From Streptococcus sp. NPS 308 (GTDB lineage Bacteria > Bacillota > Bacilli > Lactobacillales > Streptococcaceae), in contig NZ_AP017652.1 in the NCBI RefSeq assembly GCF_002355895.1, positions 963,001 through 1,027,000 of the forward strand: a stretch of DNA of 64,000 nucleotides, written 5' to 3'. A model generated the notes under the pieces. The model made no database searches. It was given only the letters and a program-made list of their open reading frames with translations, and was not told the origin of the DNA. A program made the translations under genes and the position numbers. Shown one piece after another: positions 1 to 8,743 of the stretch; position 1 is the stretch's first letter; each line of letters begins with the position of its first letter.

Positions 1-1
1 A

Positions 2-370
2 TGGATTGGTGTGGGTGGTAAGCTAGAGCGAGGAGAGACGCCTCAGGAATGCGCGGCGCGTGAAATCCTCGAAGAAACAGGTCTAAAAGCCAAGCCTGTG
101 CTAAAAGGCGTTATCACTTTTCCTGAATTTACGCCAGATTTAGACTGGTACACTTATGTTTTTAAGGTTACAGAGTTTGAGGGTGAGTTGATTGACTGCA
201 ATGAAGGAACCTTAGAATGGGTTCCCTATGATGAGGTCTTAAGCAAGCCGACTTGGGAAGGTGACCACACCTTTGTTGAGTGGCTCTTAGAGGATAAACC
301 CTTCTTTTCAGCTAAGTTTGTTTATGATGGGGATAAATTGTTGGATACCCAAGTTGATTTCTATGAATAA
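2..370 (+). CDS. mutX: MutX-type Nudix hydrolase (8-oxo-dGTP diphosphatase), 5' end missing
   Basis: Hydrolyses oxidised dGTP so that it is not misincorporated during replication. The open frame runs into the left window edge (WIGVGGKLERGE at the start), so the N-terminus lies outside the window; the GTG at 11 is an internal valine, not a start. The Nudix box is visible at the beginning: GGKLERGE, then REILEETGL, which fits GX5EX7REUXEEXGU with its metal-binding glutamates. The C-terminal part (WVPYDEV, then WLLEDKPFFSAKF) is typical of streptococcal MutX. The stop lies 12 bp before pyrC, so the two genes are probably co-transcribed. Family assignment is firm; substrate is inferred from the family. 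Confidence 0.9.
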   Translation, partial: WIGVGGKLERGETPQECAAREILEETGLKAKPVLKGVITFPEFTPDLDWYTYVFKVTEFEGELIDCNEGTLEWVPYDEVLSKPTWEGDHTFVEWLLEDKPFFSAKFVYDGDKLLDTQVDFYE

Positions 371-382
371 AGGAGAAAGCAG

Positions 383-1651
383 ATGCTACTAATCAAAAAT
401 GGTCGTGTAATGGATCCCAAGTCTGGTTTGGATCAAGTCTGTGATGTTTTGGTCGAAGATGGAAAAATTGTCAAAATTGCGCCTGAAATTAAGGAAGAAG
501 GAGCAGAGCTAATTGATGCTACTGGTCTAGTAGTTGCTCCTGGCTTGGTCGATATCCATGTTCATTTCCGTGAACCAGGTCAAACCCACAAGGAAGATAT
601 TCATACCGGTGCCCTAGCTGCAGCAGCGGGTGGTTTTACAACAGTTGTCATGATGGCTAATACCAGTCCAACCATTTCGGATGTAGAGACTCTTCAAGAA
701 GTTCTCCAATCTGCTGCCAAGGAACAAATCAATGTCAAGACGGTTGCGACCATTACTAAGAATTTTAATGGCCAAGATTTGACTGACTTTAAGGCGCTTT
801 TAGAAGCAGGTGCGGTTGGTTTCTCAGATGACGGTATTCCACTTGAAAGCAGCAAGGTGGTTAAGGAAGCCATGGAAGAAGCCAAAAAACTCAATACCTT
901 TATCAGCCTTCACGAGGAAGATCCAGGTTTGAACGGCATTCTTGGGTTTAACGAAAATATTGCTAAAGAACATTTCCATATTTGTGGTGCGACAGGGGTG
1001 GCAGAATACGCCATGATTGCGCGTGATGTTATGATTGCCTATGCAACCAAGGCTCATGTTCATATCCAGCATTTGTCTAAGGAAGAAAGTGTCAAGGTAG
1101 TGGAATTCGCTCAAGGTTTGGGAGCACAAGTCACAGCAGAAGTAGCTCCACAGCATTTCTCTAAGACGGAAGCTCTCCTTTTGACACAAGGAAGCAATGC
1201 CAAAATGAATCCTCCGCTTCGTTTGGAATCAGACCGTCGAGCCGTTATCGAAGGTCTCAAGTCAGGTGTTATCACAGTTATCGCAACGGACCACGCGCCT
1301 CACCATGCAGATGAGAAAAATGTAGAAGATATCACCAAAGCGCCATCTGGTATGACTGGCTTAGAAACCTCTCTTTCTCTTGGTTTGACTTATTTAGTAG
1401 ATGCTGGCGAGCTAAGCTTGATGGAATTGCTTGAAAAAATGACTGTTAATCCAGCCAAACTTTACAACTTTGAAGCAGGTTACTTGGCTGAGAATGGTCC
1501 AGCGGATATCACTATCTTTGACGCTAAGGTTGACCGCCTTGTGGACTCACACTTTGCTTCAAAAGCAGCTAATTCACCATTTATCGGTGAAACTTTAAAA
1601 GGGCAGGTCAAATATACTATCTGTAAGGGACAAATCGTTTACAAAAACTAG
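383..1651 (+). CDS. pyrC: Dihydroorotase
   Basis: Cyclises N-carbamoyl-aspartate to dihydroorotate in de novo pyrimidine synthesis. The 422-residue length matches the class I bacterial enzyme. Metal-binding motif HVHFREPG lies at about residues 59-66, and the TDHAPHH motif near residue 303 carries the catalytic aspartate. The ATG is preceded by AAAGGAG at good spacing. It sits directly behind mutX and ahead of a MATE exporter; no other pyr gene is in the window, as in pneumococci where pyrC is separate from the main pyr operon. No PyrR-type leader is visible upstream. Confidence 0.95.
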   Translation: MLLIKNGRVMDPKSGLDQVCDVLVEDGKIVKIAPEIKEEGAELIDATGLVVAPGLVDIHVHFREPGQTHKEDIHTGALAAAAGGFTTVVMMANTSPTISDVETLQEVLQSAAKEQINVKTVATITKNFNGQDLTDFKALLEAGAVGFSDDGIPLESSKVVKEAMEEAKKLNTFISLHEEDPGLNGILGFNENIAKEHFHICGATGVAEYAMIARDVMIAYATKAHVHIQHLSKEESVKVVEFAQGLGAQVTAEVAPQHFSKTEALLLTQGSNAKMNPPLRLESDRRAVIEGLKSGVITVIATDHAPHHADEKNVEDITKAPSGMTGLETSLSLGLTYLVDAGELSLMELLEKMTVNPAKLYNFEAGYLAENGPADITIFDAKVDRLVDSHFASKAANSPFIGETLKGQVKYTICKGQIVYKN

Positions 1652-1692
1652 ATGGGATTCTGCTCTATAAACTATAAGAATAGAGAGCGTAT

Positions 1693-3033
1693 ATGTATCG
1701 AACCCATCAATTTAAAGATAAGTTTATTTTATTTCTTAAGATATTTTTTCCTATCCTGATTTATCAGTTTGCTAATTATTCTGCCTCTTTTGTCGATACA
1801 ACCATGACTGGGCAGTACAATACCATGGACTTGGCTGGTGTATCAACTGCAACGAGTCTATGGAATCCTTTCTTTACTTTTTTAACAGGGATTGTTTCGG
1901 CCATGGTTCCCATCATAGGCCATCATCTGGGACGGGGTAAAAAGGAAGAAGTAGCATCTGACTTTTACCAATTTATCTACTTGGCTTTCGGACTGTCTTT
2001 GGTCTTGCTTGGCATGGTAGTATTTTTAGCGCCACCTGTCTTAAACCATATCGGACTAGAAGCTCAAGTGGCGGCAGTTGCAGTTTCTTATCTTTGGTAC
2101 CTGTCTATCGGGATTATTCCCTTGTTGCTTTTCAGTGTCATTCGATCATTGTTAGATTCTCTTGGTTTGACCAAGCTATCTATGTACCTCATGCTCCTAT
2201 TACTTCCTCTTAATAGTGGTTTTAACTATCTTTTGATTTATGGAGCCCTTGGTTTCCCTGAGCTTGGTGGCGCAGGAGCAGGGCTAGGAACTTCGCTAGC
2301 CTATTGGGTTTTATTGGGCATTTCCCTGCTTGTTTTGTTCAAACAAGAAAGGTTAAAAGCGCTACATCTTGAAAAACGCATTCCACTAAATATAGATAAA
2401 ATCAAGGAAGGTGTTCGATTAGGTCTACCAATCGGGGGAACCGTCTTTGCTGAAGTTGCCATTTTCTCCGTGGTGGGACTAATCATGGCTAAGTTTTCAT
2501 CGCTCATCATCGCCAGTCACCAGTCCGCTATGAATTTTTCGAGCCTCATGTATGCTTTTCCTATGAGTATTTCCTCTGCTATGGCGATTGTTGTGTCTTA
2601 CGAGGTGGGGGCTAAACGTTTTGAGGATGCAAAAACCTATGCTCGTCTGGGGAGAATAACCGCCCTTATTTTTGCTTGTCTTACCCTATCCTTTCTCTAC
2701 ATTTTTAGAAATCGTGTAGCAAGTCTATATGGGAATGACTCTCAGTTCATTGAAACAACTGCTGTATTTCTAACCTACAGTCTCTTTTTCCAGCTAGCTG
2801 ATACCTTTGCGGCTCCGCTCCAGGGGATTCTAAGAGGCTATAAGGACACTATCGTTCCTTTCTATCTTGGCTTAATCGGGTATTGGGGAGTAGCGATACC
2901 TCTAGGATACCTACTAGATCAAGCAACTGACTTAGGGGCATTTGCCTACTGGATTGGGTTAATTGCCAGCTTGATTGTTTCTGGTTGTTTGTACCAATGG
3001 CGTTTGAAAACTGTAATGAAAAGATTGAGCTAA
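1693..3033 (+). CDS. MATE family multidrug/cation efflux protein
   Basis: Integral membrane exporter of 446 residues with about 12 hydrophobic segments, the standard size and layout for multidrug and toxic compound extrusion proteins. These exchange organic cations or other drugs for Na+ or H+. The N-terminal half has the typical FVDTTMTGQYN region after the first helix and the protein has the two-fold MATE repeat. It follows pyrC by 41 bp and is followed by a strong terminator, so it is probably the last gene of the mutX-pyrC transcript. Substrate unknown. It is related to DinF but lacks the recA/cinA context of the true dinF locus. Confidence 0.88.
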   Translation: MYRTHQFKDKFILFLKIFFPILIYQFANYSASFVDTTMTGQYNTMDLAGVSTATSLWNPFFTFLTGIVSAMVPIIGHHLGRGKKEEVASDFYQFIYLAFGLSLVLLGMVVFLAPPVLNHIGLEAQVAAVAVSYLWYLSIGIIPLLLFSVIRSLLDSLGLTKLSMYLMLLLLPLNSGFNYLLIYGALGFPELGGAGAGLGTSLAYWVLLGISLLVLFKQERLKALHLEKRIPLNIDKIKEGVRLGLPIGGTVFAEVAIFSVVGLIMAKFSSLIIASHQSAMNFSSLMYAFPMSISSAMAIVVSYEVGAKRFEDAKTYARLGRITALIFACLTLSFLYIFRNRVASLYGNDSQFIETTAVFLTYSLFFQLADTFAAPLQGILRGYKDTIVPFYLGLIGYWGVAIPLGYLLDQATDLGAFAYWIGLIASLIVSGCLYQWRLKTVMKRLS

Positions 3034-3088
3034 TTTTAAGAAATTATCCTGAAAAACGACTTTGTGAAAAAATACTCTAACTAGAGAG

Positions 3089-3119
3089 AATCCCTGTTTT
3101 AACAGGGATTTATTTTTTT
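3089..3119 (+). terminator. Rho-independent terminator after the MATE gene
   Basis: AATCCCTG and CAGGGATT pair around a short T/A loop and are followed by a T-rich run (3111-3119). It separates the mutX-pyrC-MATE unit from the dehydrogenase operon. Confidence 0.85.
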
Positions 3120-3148
3120 ATATTGTGAAATTTTATTAGCCATATACT

Positions 3149-3177
3149 TTGACAGTGTATACTAAAAAAGGTAAAAT
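3149..3177 (+). promoter_or_regulatory. Sigma-A promoter of the dehydrogenase operon
   Basis: A perfect -35 TTGACA (3149-3154) and a -10 TAAAAT (3172-3177) are separated by 17 bp. Transcription would start about 30 bp before the E1-alpha start codon, leaving a very short leader. Confidence 0.85.
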
Positions 3178-3212
3178 AGTAAGAGTAAGTACAAAGTTAG
3201 AAAGGCAAGATT

Positions 3213-4181
3213 ATGTCAACTTTAGATAAAAATCTTTTGCTAGAGATGTTCCGTAAGATGGAAGAAATCCGTCGCATGGACTTAAAAATTGCTCAGTTAG
3301 TGAAAAAGGGAAAAGTTCCCGGTATGACTCACTTTTCTGTCGGAGAAGAGGCTGCTAACGTCGGAGCGATGTTGGCTCTCAACCCAGATGACCTGATTAC
3401 TTCCAACCACCGTGGTCATGGACAGGCTATTGCCAAAGGGATTGACCTCAACGGAATGATGGCTGAAATCCTTGGTAAGTATACTGGAACTTGTAAAGGT
3501 AAAGGTGGATCAATGCACATCGCCGACCTAGATGCAGGGAACCTTGGTGCTAACGGTATCGTAGGTGGTGGTATGGGGATTGCAGTAGGTGCAGCCCTTA
3601 CTCAACAAATGAAAAACACTGGTAAAATCGTTGTCTGCTTCTTTGGTGATGGAGCGACGAATGAAGGTGTATTCCACGAAGCTGTAAATATGGCTTCAAT
3701 TTGGAATCTTCCAGTAATTTTCTACTGTATCAATAACGGTTATGGAATCTCTGCTGATATTAAGAAAATGACTAATGTCCAGCATATTCACGAGCGTAGC
3801 GCCGCTTACGGTATTCCTGGTATGTTTATTCCTGACGGAAACAATGTAATTGATGTATACGAAGGATTTAAGAAAGCAGTTGACCATGTTCGTTCTGGTA
3901 AAGGCCCCGTCTTAATTGAAAGCGTAACTTACCGTTGGCTTGGTCACTCATCATCAGACCCTGGTAAATATCGTACACGTGAAGAAGTCGATGAGTGGAA
4001 GGAAAAAGATCCAATCGAAAACCTCCGCAAGTACCTTGTTGAAAATAAAATTGCTAGTGCAGAGGAACTTGAAAAAATTCAGGCTCAAGTCAAAGAAGCA
4101 GTGGAAGCATCTGTTAAGTTTGCAGAAGAAAGTCCATTTCCTCCACTAGAATCAGCTTTTGAAGATATTTACGCAGACTAA
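3213..4181 (+). CDS. acoA: Pyruvate/acetoin dehydrogenase E1 component, alpha subunit
   Basis: Thiamine-diphosphate-dependent decarboxylase subunit that, with the beta subunit, starts oxidative decarboxylation of the 2-oxo acid (pyruvate, possibly acetoin). The 322 residues match the family length. The ThDP/Mg motif begins GDGATNEG at about residue 145 and ends in INN. The SNHRGHG segment near residue 65 and KGKGGSMH near 96 are also characteristic. The RBS AGAAAGG precedes the ATG. First gene of a five-gene set (E1-alpha, E1-beta, E2, E3, lipoate ligase). Sequence alone does not separate pyruvate from acetoin; the pneumococcal orthologues are usually treated as the PDH complex. Confidence 0.93.
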   Translation: MSTLDKNLLLEMFRKMEEIRRMDLKIAQLVKKGKVPGMTHFSVGEEAANVGAMLALNPDDLITSNHRGHGQAIAKGIDLNGMMAEILGKYTGTCKGKGGSMHIADLDAGNLGANGIVGGGMGIAVGAALTQQMKNTGKIVVCFFGDGATNEGVFHEAVNMASIWNLPVIFYCINNGYGISADIKKMTNVQHIHERSAAYGIPGMFIPDGNNVIDVYEGFKKAVDHVRSGKGPVLIESVTYRWLGHSSSDPGKYRTREEVDEWKEKDPIENLRKYLVENKIASAEELEKIQAQVKEAVEASVKFAEESPFPPLESAFEDIYAD

Positions 4182-4197
4182 GGAGAAGTAGAGAAAT

Positions 4198-5190
4198 ATG
4201 GAAACAAAATTAATGTCTTTCCGCGATACCATTATCCTTGCAATGTCTGAGGAAATGCGTCGTGATGAAAATGTACTCTTGATGGGTGAAGATGTCGGTG
4301 TCTTTGGTGGAGACTTTGGTACATCTGTAGGTATGCTTGAAGAATTTGGACCAGAACGTGTACGTGACTGTCCAATTTCAGAAGCAGCTATTTCTGGTGC
4401 TGCTGCTGGTGCTGCTATGACAGGACTTCGTCCAATCGTTGATATGACTTTCATGGACTTTTCAGTTATTGCCATGGATAATATCGTCAACCAAGCAGCT
4501 AAAACTCGTTATATGTTTGGTGGGAAAGGTCAGGTTCCAATGACTGTTCGATGCGCAGCTGGTAACGGTGTCGGTTCTGCAGCTCAGCACTCTCAGTCTC
4601 TAGAGTCTTGGTTCACACACATCCCAGGTCTTAAGGTTGTAGCTCCAGGTACACCTGCTGACATGAAAGGACTTCTCAAGTCTTCTATCCGTGATAACAA
4701 CCCTGTTATCATCCTTGAATACAAGTCAGAATTTAACCAAAAAGGGGAAGTGCCAGTTGATCCAGACTACACAATCCCACTTGGAGTTGGTGAAATCAAA
4801 CGTGAAGGTACAGATGTAACAGTCGTTACTTATGGTAAAATGCTTCGTCGTGTGGTTCAAGCTGCTGAGGAATTGGCGGAAGAAGGAATTTCGGTTGAAA
4901 TTGTTGACCCACGTACCCTTGTACCGCTTGATAAGGATATCATCATTAACTCAGTTAAGAAGACTGGTAAGGTTGTTCTGGTTAACGATGCCCACAAAAC
5001 AAGTGGCTATATCGGAGAGATTTCAGCAATTATTTCAGAATCAGAAGCATTTGACTATCTAGATGCACCAATCCGCCGTTGTGCAGGAGAAGATGTGCCA
5101 ATGCCTTACGCACAAAACCTAGAAAATGCTATGATTCCAACCGTTGAAAGCATCAAAGATGCAATCCGAAAAACTTACAACAAAGAATAA
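4198..5190 (+). CDS. acoB: Pyruvate/acetoin dehydrogenase E1 component, beta subunit
   Basis: Partner of the alpha subunit in the alpha2beta2 E1 heterotetramer; carries the transketolase-like pyrimidine-binding domain in the N-terminal half and the transketolase C-terminal domain in the second half. The 330 residues match the family. Visible family segments are MGEDVGVFGG near residue 28 and PISEAAISG near 59. AAGGAG precedes the ATG 16 bp behind acoA. It is followed not by E2 directly but by a 700-bp repeat-rich, hairpin-rich gap that must be transcribed if E2 and E3 rely on the acoA promoter. Confidence 0.93.
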   Translation: METKLMSFRDTIILAMSEEMRRDENVLLMGEDVGVFGGDFGTSVGMLEEFGPERVRDCPISEAAISGAAAGAAMTGLRPIVDMTFMDFSVIAMDNIVNQAAKTRYMFGGKGQVPMTVRCAAGNGVGSAAQHSQSLESWFTHIPGLKVVAPGTPADMKGLLKSSIRDNNPVIILEYKSEFNQKGEVPVDPDYTIPLGVGEIKREGTDVTVVTYGKMLRRVVQAAEELAEEGISVEIVDPRTLVPLDKDIIINSVKKTGKVVLVNDAHKTSGYIGEISAIISESEAFDYLDAPIRRCAGEDVPMPYAQNLENAMIPTVESIKDAIRKTYNKE

Positions 5191-5237
5191 ACCTACATAA
5201 GATAAATTATGTAAACAAATGTTCTTTTTAACTTTAA

Positions 5238-5363
5238 CAACATGAGATACATTTTGTATCCAACTTATTTGCAAAGTTGCGACAGGCGGGAGTCGAATCG
5301 ATACTATTCGACGAACGACTTAGTAAGTCTACTAGGTTGACCGCCTCATAGCGGTAACCGTAG
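5238..5363 (+). repeat. 126-bp tandem repeat, unit 1
   Basis: First of three direct repeats with a period of exactly 126 bp (anchor AGTCGAATCG at 5291, 5417 and 5543). It is the most diverged in its first 50 bp. It contains the hairpins GTCGAAT/ATTCGAC (loop CGATACT) and ACCGC/GCGGT, and a stem GATACA/TGTATC around TTT. No ORF spans the units. Confidence 0.9.
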
Positions 5364-5489
5364 CAACTTGAGATATGTTTTGTATCTAAGTTGATTGTAA
5401 AGTTTCGACAGAAGGGAGTCGAATCGATACTATTCGACGAACGACTTAGTAAGTCTACTAGGTTGACCGCCTCATAGCGGTAACCGTAG
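5364..5489 (+). repeat. 126-bp tandem repeat, unit 2
   Basis: Nearly identical to unit 3. It starts with a hairpin made of outer stem CAACTT/AAGTTG and inner stem GATATG/TGTATC around TTT (5364-5393), followed by the GTCGAAT/ATTCGAC and ACCGC/GCGGT hairpins. Confidence 0.9.
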
Positions 5490-5615
5490 CAACTTGAGAT
5501 ATGTTTTGTATCTAAGTTGATTGTAAAGTTTCGACAGAAGGGAGTCGAATCGATACTATTCGACGAACGACTTAGTTAGTCTACTAGGTTGACCGCCTAA
5601 TAGCGGCAACCGTAG
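5490..5615 (+). repeat. 126-bp tandem repeat, unit 3
   Basis: Third unit, with only a few substitutions relative to unit 2 (for example TTAGTTAGTC for TTAGTAAGTC and CCTAATAGCGGC for CCTCATAGCGGT). A partial fourth unit follows from 5616 to about 5650, in which the first hairpin is TAACTT/AAGTTA outside and GACACG/CGTGTC inside, with pairing kept despite base changes. Confidence 0.9.
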
Positions 5616-5891
5616 TAACTTGAGACACGTTTCGTGTCCAAGTTACTTGTAGAGTTGAACACGGGCTAAAGTCTGTGTGAAAAAGATAAACTTTCCTAGA
5701 AACTAAAGTTTCTTCGTCAAGTTTCCTATTTTCACTTTGACTTTTTCGCCCTTTGCATCATGTAATTGAATTCGGACGGAGGTCTTCGAAAAAAAGATAG
5801 ATTTCCTTGTGTGCATCGAACACATGGTCAATCTCCTATTTTTTCATTGCCCTCTTCGTCCTTAATATCTTAGTATAGAATTGGAGAGGTC

Positions 5892-6935
5892 ATGGCTGAT
5901 GACAAGCTAAGAGCGACTCCTGCGGCTAGAAAGTTAGCGGATGATCTAGGGATCAACCTCTACGACGTTTCTGGCTCAGGTGCAAACGGTCGTGTCCACA
6001 AAGAAGACGTGGAAACTTATAAAGACACAAATGTGGTTCGCATTTCGCCACTTGCAAAACGAATTGCCCTCGAACATAACATTGCTTGGCAGGAAATCCA
6101 AGGAACGGGTCACCGTGGTAAAATCATGAAGAAGGATGTTTTGGCCTTGCTTCCTGAAAATATCGAAAACGACACCATCAAGTCTCCTGCTCAGATTGAA
6201 AAAGTGGAAGAAGTTCCAGACACTATCACTCCTTATGGTGAGATTGAGCGTATTCCAATGACACCAATGCGTAAGGTTATCGCGCAACGTATGGTTGAAT
6301 CTTACCTAACTGCGCCAACTTTCACACTCAACTATGAAGTTGATATGACTGAAATGCTGGCCCTTCGTAAGAAGGTTCTTGATCCGATTATGGAAGTGAC
6401 TGGTAAGAAGACTACTGTAACAGACCTTCTTTCTCTCGCTGTTGTGAAAACATTGATGAAACACCCATACATCAACGCTTCATTGACAGAAGACGGCAAG
6501 ACCATTATCACTCATAACTATGTCAACCTTGCGATGGCGGTTGGTATGGATAACGGTCTAATGACACCAGTTGTTTACAATGCTGAGAAGATGAGCTTGT
6601 CAGAGTTGGTCGTTGCATTTAAAGACGTGATTGGTCGTACCTTGGGTGGCAAATTGGCTCCAAGTGAGTTACAAAACTCAACCTTCACAATCAGTAACTT
6701 GGGAATGTTTGGTGTTCAGTCCTTCGGTCCGATTATTAACCAACCAAACTCAGCTATCCTCGGGGTTAGCTCAACAGTTGAGAAACCTGTAGTTGTCAAT
6801 GGTGAGATTGTTATTCGTCCTATCATGAGCCTGGGGTTAACCATTGACCACCGTGTTGTAGATGGTATGGCTGGTGCTAAGTTTATGAAAGACTTGAAAA
6901 CCTTAATTGAGAACCCAATCTCAATGTTGGTTTAA
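5892..6935 (+). CDS. acoC: Dihydrolipoamide acetyltransferase (E2) lacking a lipoyl domain
   Basis: Core acyltransferase of the dehydrogenase complex, transferring the acyl group from lipoamide to CoA. The protein (347 residues) begins straight in a peripheral-subunit-binding domain (RATPAARKLADDLG, about residues 8-44). A second one follows (RISPLAKRIALEHN, about 51-88), a linker, and the CAT-like catalytic domain with DHRVVDG (catalytic His at about 320, Asp at about 324). The usual N-terminal lipoyl domain with its DKVSME-type lysine motif is absent; that domain is on the E3 protein instead. GGAGAGG precedes the ATG. This matches the pneumococcal orthologue, so it is probably not a truncation specific to this strain. 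Confidence 0.93.
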   Translation: MADDKLRATPAARKLADDLGINLYDVSGSGANGRVHKEDVETYKDTNVVRISPLAKRIALEHNIAWQEIQGTGHRGKIMKKDVLALLPENIENDTIKSPAQIEKVEEVPDTITPYGEIERIPMTPMRKVIAQRMVESYLTAPTFTLNYEVDMTEMLALRKKVLDPIMEVTGKKTTVTDLLSLAVVKTLMKHPYINASLTEDGKTIITHNYVNLAMAVGMDNGLMTPVVYNAEKMSLSELVVAFKDVIGRTLGGKLAPSELQNSTFTISNLGMFGVQSFGPIINQPNSAILGVSSTVEKPVVVNGEIVIRPIMSLGLTIDHRVVDGMAGAKFMKDLKTLIENPISMLV

Positions 6936-6980
6936 AAATACAGTATTTATTTTTAGAGATATAGATAAAGGAAGTAAGAC

Positions 6981-8684
6981 ATGGCCTTAGAAGTAATTAT
7001 GCCAAAAGCCGGCGTGGATATGACAGAAGGACAAATCGTCCAATGGAATAAAAAAGTCGGAGAATTTGTAAAAGAAGGAGAAATCCTTTTGGAAATCATG
7101 ACTGACAAAGTCAGCATGGAATTGGAAGCCGAAGAAGATGGATACTTGATTGCCATCCTCAAAGGAGATGGTGAAACTGTCCCTGTAACGGAAGTTATCG
7201 GTTACCTTGGTGAAGAAGGGGAAAACATCCCAACAGCTGGAGCGGCTGCTCCAGAAGCTAGCCCAGCGCCTGCAGTTAGTGCCTCAAACGACGATGGCAA
7301 GAGCGATGATGCCTTTGATATCGTTGTGATTGGTGGAGGTCCTGCTGGATATGTAGCAGCCATTAAAGCTGCCCAACTTGGTGGTAAGGTTGCCCTTGTT
7401 GAAAAATCTGAACTCGGTGGAACCTGCTTGAACCGTGGCTGTATTCCAACCAAGACCTACCTTCACAATGCTGAAATCATCGAAAACATCGGTCATGCAG
7501 CAAACCGTGGTATCGTCATCGAAAATCCAAACTTCACTGTTGATATGGACAAACTTTTAGAAACTAAATCTAAAGTTGTCAATACCTTGGTAGGTGGTGT
7601 TGCGGGTCTTCTTCGTAGCTACGGAGTTACTGTTCATAAGGGTGTTGGTACAATCACTAAAGACAAGAATGTCTTGGTAGATGGTTCTGAATTGCTTGAA
7701 ACCAAGAAAATCATCCTTGCTGGTGGTTCAAAAGTCAGCAAGATCAACGTTCCTGGTATGGAATCATCACTCGTGATGACAAGTGACGATATCCTTGAAA
7801 TGAATGAAGTTCCAGAAAGCCTCGTAATCATCGGTGGTGGTGTTGTCGGTATCGAACTCGGTCAGGCCTTCATGACATTTGGTTCAAAAGTAACTGTTAT
7901 CGAAATGATGGACCGTATCGTTCCAGCTATGGATGCGGAAGTTTCTAAGAATCTTCGCTTGATTTTGGAACGCAAAGGTATGACTATCTTAACAAGTACA
8001 AAATTGCAAGAAATCATCGAAGAAAATGGTCAACTTCGTATCAAGGTTGAAGGAAAAGACGATATCATCGCAAGCAAAGCTCTTCTTTCAATCGGTCGTG
8101 TGCCAGACCTTGAAGGTATTGGCGATGTTGAGTTTGAATTGGATCGTGGACGTATCAAGGTCAACGAATACATGGAAACTTCTGTTCCAGGAATCTACGC
8201 ACCAGGTGATATCAATGGTACTAAGATGTTGGCGCACGCAGCTTTCCGCATGGGTGAAGTTGCCGCTGAAAATGCCCTCAAAGGAAATCATGCTGTTGCC
8301 AAATTGAACTTGACTCCTGCAGCCATCTATACTCTTCCTGAAGTAGCAGCAGTAGGTTTGACTGAAGAACAAGCACGTGAGAAATACGATGTAGCCATCG
8401 GTAAATTCAACTTTGCTGCCAACGGTCGTGCCATTGCATCAGATGCGGCTCAAGGTTTCGTTAAAGTTATTGCTGATAAGAAATACGGAGAAATCCTTGG
8501 TGTGCACATCATTGGTCCTGCAGCCGCAGAATTGATCAACGAAGCATCAAGCATTATCGAAATGGAAATCACTGTTGAAGAAATGCTGAAGACTATCCAC
8601 GGACACCCAACCTACTCTGAAGTGATGTACGAAGCATTTGCGGATGTTCTAGGAATGGCTATCCATTCACCTAAGAAAAAATAA
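6981..8684 (+). CDS. lpdA: Dihydrolipoamide dehydrogenase (E3) with N-terminal lipoyl domain
   Basis: FAD enzyme that reoxidises dihydrolipoamide with NAD+. Its 567 residues exceed the usual 460-470 because a complete lipoyl domain occupies residues 1-75 (TDKVSMELEA, lipoyl lysine K43). An Ala/Pro-rich flexible linker follows at about 84-108. The FAD-binding GGGPAGYVAA region begins near 118, the redox pair GGTCLNRGCIPTK has Cys149 and Cys154, the NAD site is GGGVVGIELG, and the HGHPTYSE active-site motif is near the C-terminus. Since E2 has no lipoyl domain, this swinging arm must serve the whole complex. The lipoate ligase gene follows. Confidence 0.95.
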   Translation: MALEVIMPKAGVDMTEGQIVQWNKKVGEFVKEGEILLEIMTDKVSMELEAEEDGYLIAILKGDGETVPVTEVIGYLGEEGENIPTAGAAAPEASPAPAVSASNDDGKSDDAFDIVVIGGGPAGYVAAIKAAQLGGKVALVEKSELGGTCLNRGCIPTKTYLHNAEIIENIGHAANRGIVIENPNFTVDMDKLLETKSKVVNTLVGGVAGLLRSYGVTVHKGVGTITKDKNVLVDGSELLETKKIILAGGSKVSKINVPGMESSLVMTSDDILEMNEVPESLVIIGGGVVGIELGQAFMTFGSKVTVIEMMDRIVPAMDAEVSKNLRLILERKGMTILTSTKLQEIIEENGQLRIKVEGKDDIIASKALLSIGRVPDLEGIGDVEFELDRGRIKVNEYMETSVPGIYAPGDINGTKMLAHAAFRMGEVAAENALKGNHAVAKLNLTPAAIYTLPEVAAVGLTEEQAREKYDVAIGKFNFAANGRAIASDAAQGFVKVIADKKYGEILGVHIIGPAAAELINEASSIIEMEITVEEMLKTIHGHPTYSEVMYEAFADVLGMAIHSPKKK

Positions 8685-8743
8685 AACGAAGATAGACTAG
8701 GCTGGAAAGATGTTTTCCAGTCTCTATCGTATAAAGGGATATC

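Larger units (their letters stand above)
5191..5891 (+). ncRNA. Candidate structured RNA between E1-beta and E2 genes
   Basis: No protein gene fits this 700-bp gap. After the three and a bit 126-bp repeats come more stems: ACACGGGC/GTCTGTGT with loop TAAA (5659-5678), then two larger hairpins. The first is GTGAAAA..AAACTT with AAGTTT..TTTTCAC (5677-5735). The second is GGACG, GAGG, an A-run and AGATT paired with AATCT, a T-run, CCTC and CGTCC (5774-5861). Both larger hairpins contain the same internal loop, AGAT opposite CCTA. Compensatory changes between repeat units support RNA structure. It could act in cis on the operon (stability, differential expression, E2 translation) or be a processed RNA. 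I do not recognise it as a named family. Confidence 0.6.

Noticed and set aside
824..1189. Minus-strand ORF of 121 codons opposite pyrC
   Set aside because: Lies inside a well-conserved gene, has no RBS or family resemblance; a shadow frame.
5238..5650. The 126-bp repeats as a CRISPR array
   Set aside because: The whole 126 bp repeats without unique spacers, units are too long, and no cas gene is present.
8685..8743. Hairpin between lpdA and lplA as a terminator
   Set aside because: The stem is imperfect and there is no T-run after it; lplA is probably co-transcribed.
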